From: Trichinella spiralis
Taxonomy: Eukaryota; Nematoda; Enoplea; Trichinellida; Trichinellidae
NCBI GenBank assembly: GCA_000181795.3
Contig: CM012953.1
Coordinates: forward strand, 3,805,923 to 3,869,922
Reading direction: 5' to 3'
Length of the DNA: 64,000 nucleotides
Shown here piece after piece: positions 62,923-64,000 of this stretch. Positions within the stretch are counted from its first letter, which is position 1. Every line of letters begins with the position of its first letter. The notes below the pieces were generated by a model. The model saw nothing but the letters and a program-made list of their open reading frames with translations. It was not told where the DNA came from and ran no database searches. The position numbers were made by a program, and so were the translations under genes.

Positions 62923-63913
62923 TTATTCGAATAACGGCAAAAAGCGGCGACGAACCAAGCATTCAATCAAACAGTAAACAATGTGACAAATGTAAAGCGA
63001 AGGATAAAACACGCTAACTGGCATCCAATCGTGTACAAGTGGTGGCTTTGCCCGAAAGCTACCCATGATCAAGATTGGAAAGAAAAATCCAAATATACAA
63101 CTGTTGACGAAAACGGAAGATGCCCAGGTAGTGAGCAAGCTGAGTGCCAACCCGAAGCCAACAAAATAAGGCCAGGATCGCTGTATCATCTTCAACCGAA
63201 CGCTGAACGTGACACCCTGACTTACCCAAACATACTCAAAAGCGTACATCGAGTAGAGAAGAGCAAGATGCATACAGCTGAGAATTTTGCTCACGCCTGG
63301 CAGCGGCACCAAACCGACCAAATAAGTTTGCAACAAGAACAAAAATTCAACTGCCATCGAAAGCAAAAAATCCGCTACATAAGAACTGTAAGATATTGAA
63401 GACGACGAAATGCCCACTGGTCGACGCTTGATCATTATGGCCTGGGCAATGTCTTGGCACCAGAACAGATTGATTATTCGAGTGATGAAAAACATTGGAA
63501 TTACCCAAGAAATTTGCAAAATAAAATACAACATCTCGGACGGAAAGCCGGACCAGCCGAACAAACGAAAACTGATCCAATTGATTATTGGAAAAATTAT
63601 ATAATGCAACAGAATAATGCAAAGCAGGTTCAAACCGGCCGACTGTACAATACGACGACCGAGCACCGACTTGCCGGAGCGTACTTTGTTCGAACTGGGC
63701 GCCGACCTCTGCTTCACTATGGAACGGCGGCGTGCCAAGACCGACATGTGCGTCCGGTCGGCATTCGACCGCTCTGCCGTGTTGCAGCTAACCAAACACT
63801 CCTGACCCCACACTGTCCAATTTGGAAAAGCTGAAACTGAATCTGTCAAACCTCGACCGAAGGCGCAAAATGCGCTCACTATTTCCGTATTCAAAGGCAA
63901 GCGTGTGGATTCA
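62923..63913 (-). CDS. EI24-like ER membrane protein, 5' end outside the window
   Basis: The minus-strand frame runs from an acceptor (TTTTCAG) at 63914 to the stop at 62923, about 330 residues; the initiator exon must lie beyond the right edge, because no ATG precedes the conserved part. Family matches, in order: CAFGRGLTDSV, SVLARRRS, VIPMFFITRIINLFWCQDIA (human [20 protein letters not shown]), LLYSMYAFEYVWVSQGV and RSWPYFVGFGLALSLLT. At least six membrane segments are present. EI24 (EPG-4 in C. elegans) is an ER protein needed for autophagosome maturation. The C-terminus lacks the long Ser/Pro-rich tail of the human protein. The gene is relatively G+C-rich, like the other conserved genes here. 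Confidence 0.88.
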
Positions 63914-64000
63914 CTGAAAAAAAATACATCACAAAGCAAACTTTGTTTTTTTCTCAATAAAAACAAACTCTGAAGAATATACTTTTTTTCGCCGAACAAA

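Overview
This is an A+T-rich nuclear window from a nematode. The firmest clue is a complete cuticle collagen at 52.4-53.6 kb, with an N-terminal membrane anchor, an RQRR processing site, cysteine knots and Gly-X-Y blocks. All genes have spliceosomal GT-AG introns, many of them 40-100 bases long. A clade I (Trichinella-like) worm is my guess; the genus cannot be settled from the sequence. I rebuilt exon structures by hand by joining open frames at GT/AG sites with matching phase. Nearly every model closes in frame; exceptions are noted.

Left part (1-19 kb), conserved genes: a DUSP22-like phosphatase (minus) whose first intron holds a whole intronless RMD-family gene on the same strand; a KANSL3-like gene (plus, 11 exons); a long-chain acyl-CoA synthetase (minus), tail to tail with KANSL3 and far richer in G+C than its surroundings; and a PDGF/VEGF-type growth factor (minus).

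Middle (19-51 kb), accessory: a small secreted cysteine protein, then five tandem same-strand genes (PAN-A to PAN-E) for secreted proteins built from PAN/apple-like six-cysteine domains. Each domain is one exon. After the signal-peptide exon, every internal intron is phase 1, so every internal exon is a removable cassette. Four domain subtypes (N, M, P, L) are recognisable: A is N-M-P-L, B and C are N-M-M-P-L, D is N-P-L and E is N alone. Short acidic linker exons lie between domains; one in gene C is freshly duplicated and two in gene B carry GAA-repeat poly-Glu tracts. Two decayed piggyBac-type DNA transposons in opposite orientation lie upstream of A and between C and D, and a pogo/Tigger-type remnant sits in an intron of B. 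This cassette family is the most interesting system here.

Right part (51-64 kb): the cuticle collagen, PRP19 (14 exons), a seven-transmembrane receptor with a broken paralogue behind it, and an EI24-like gene running off the right edge. No tRNA, rRNA or CRISPR array was recognised.
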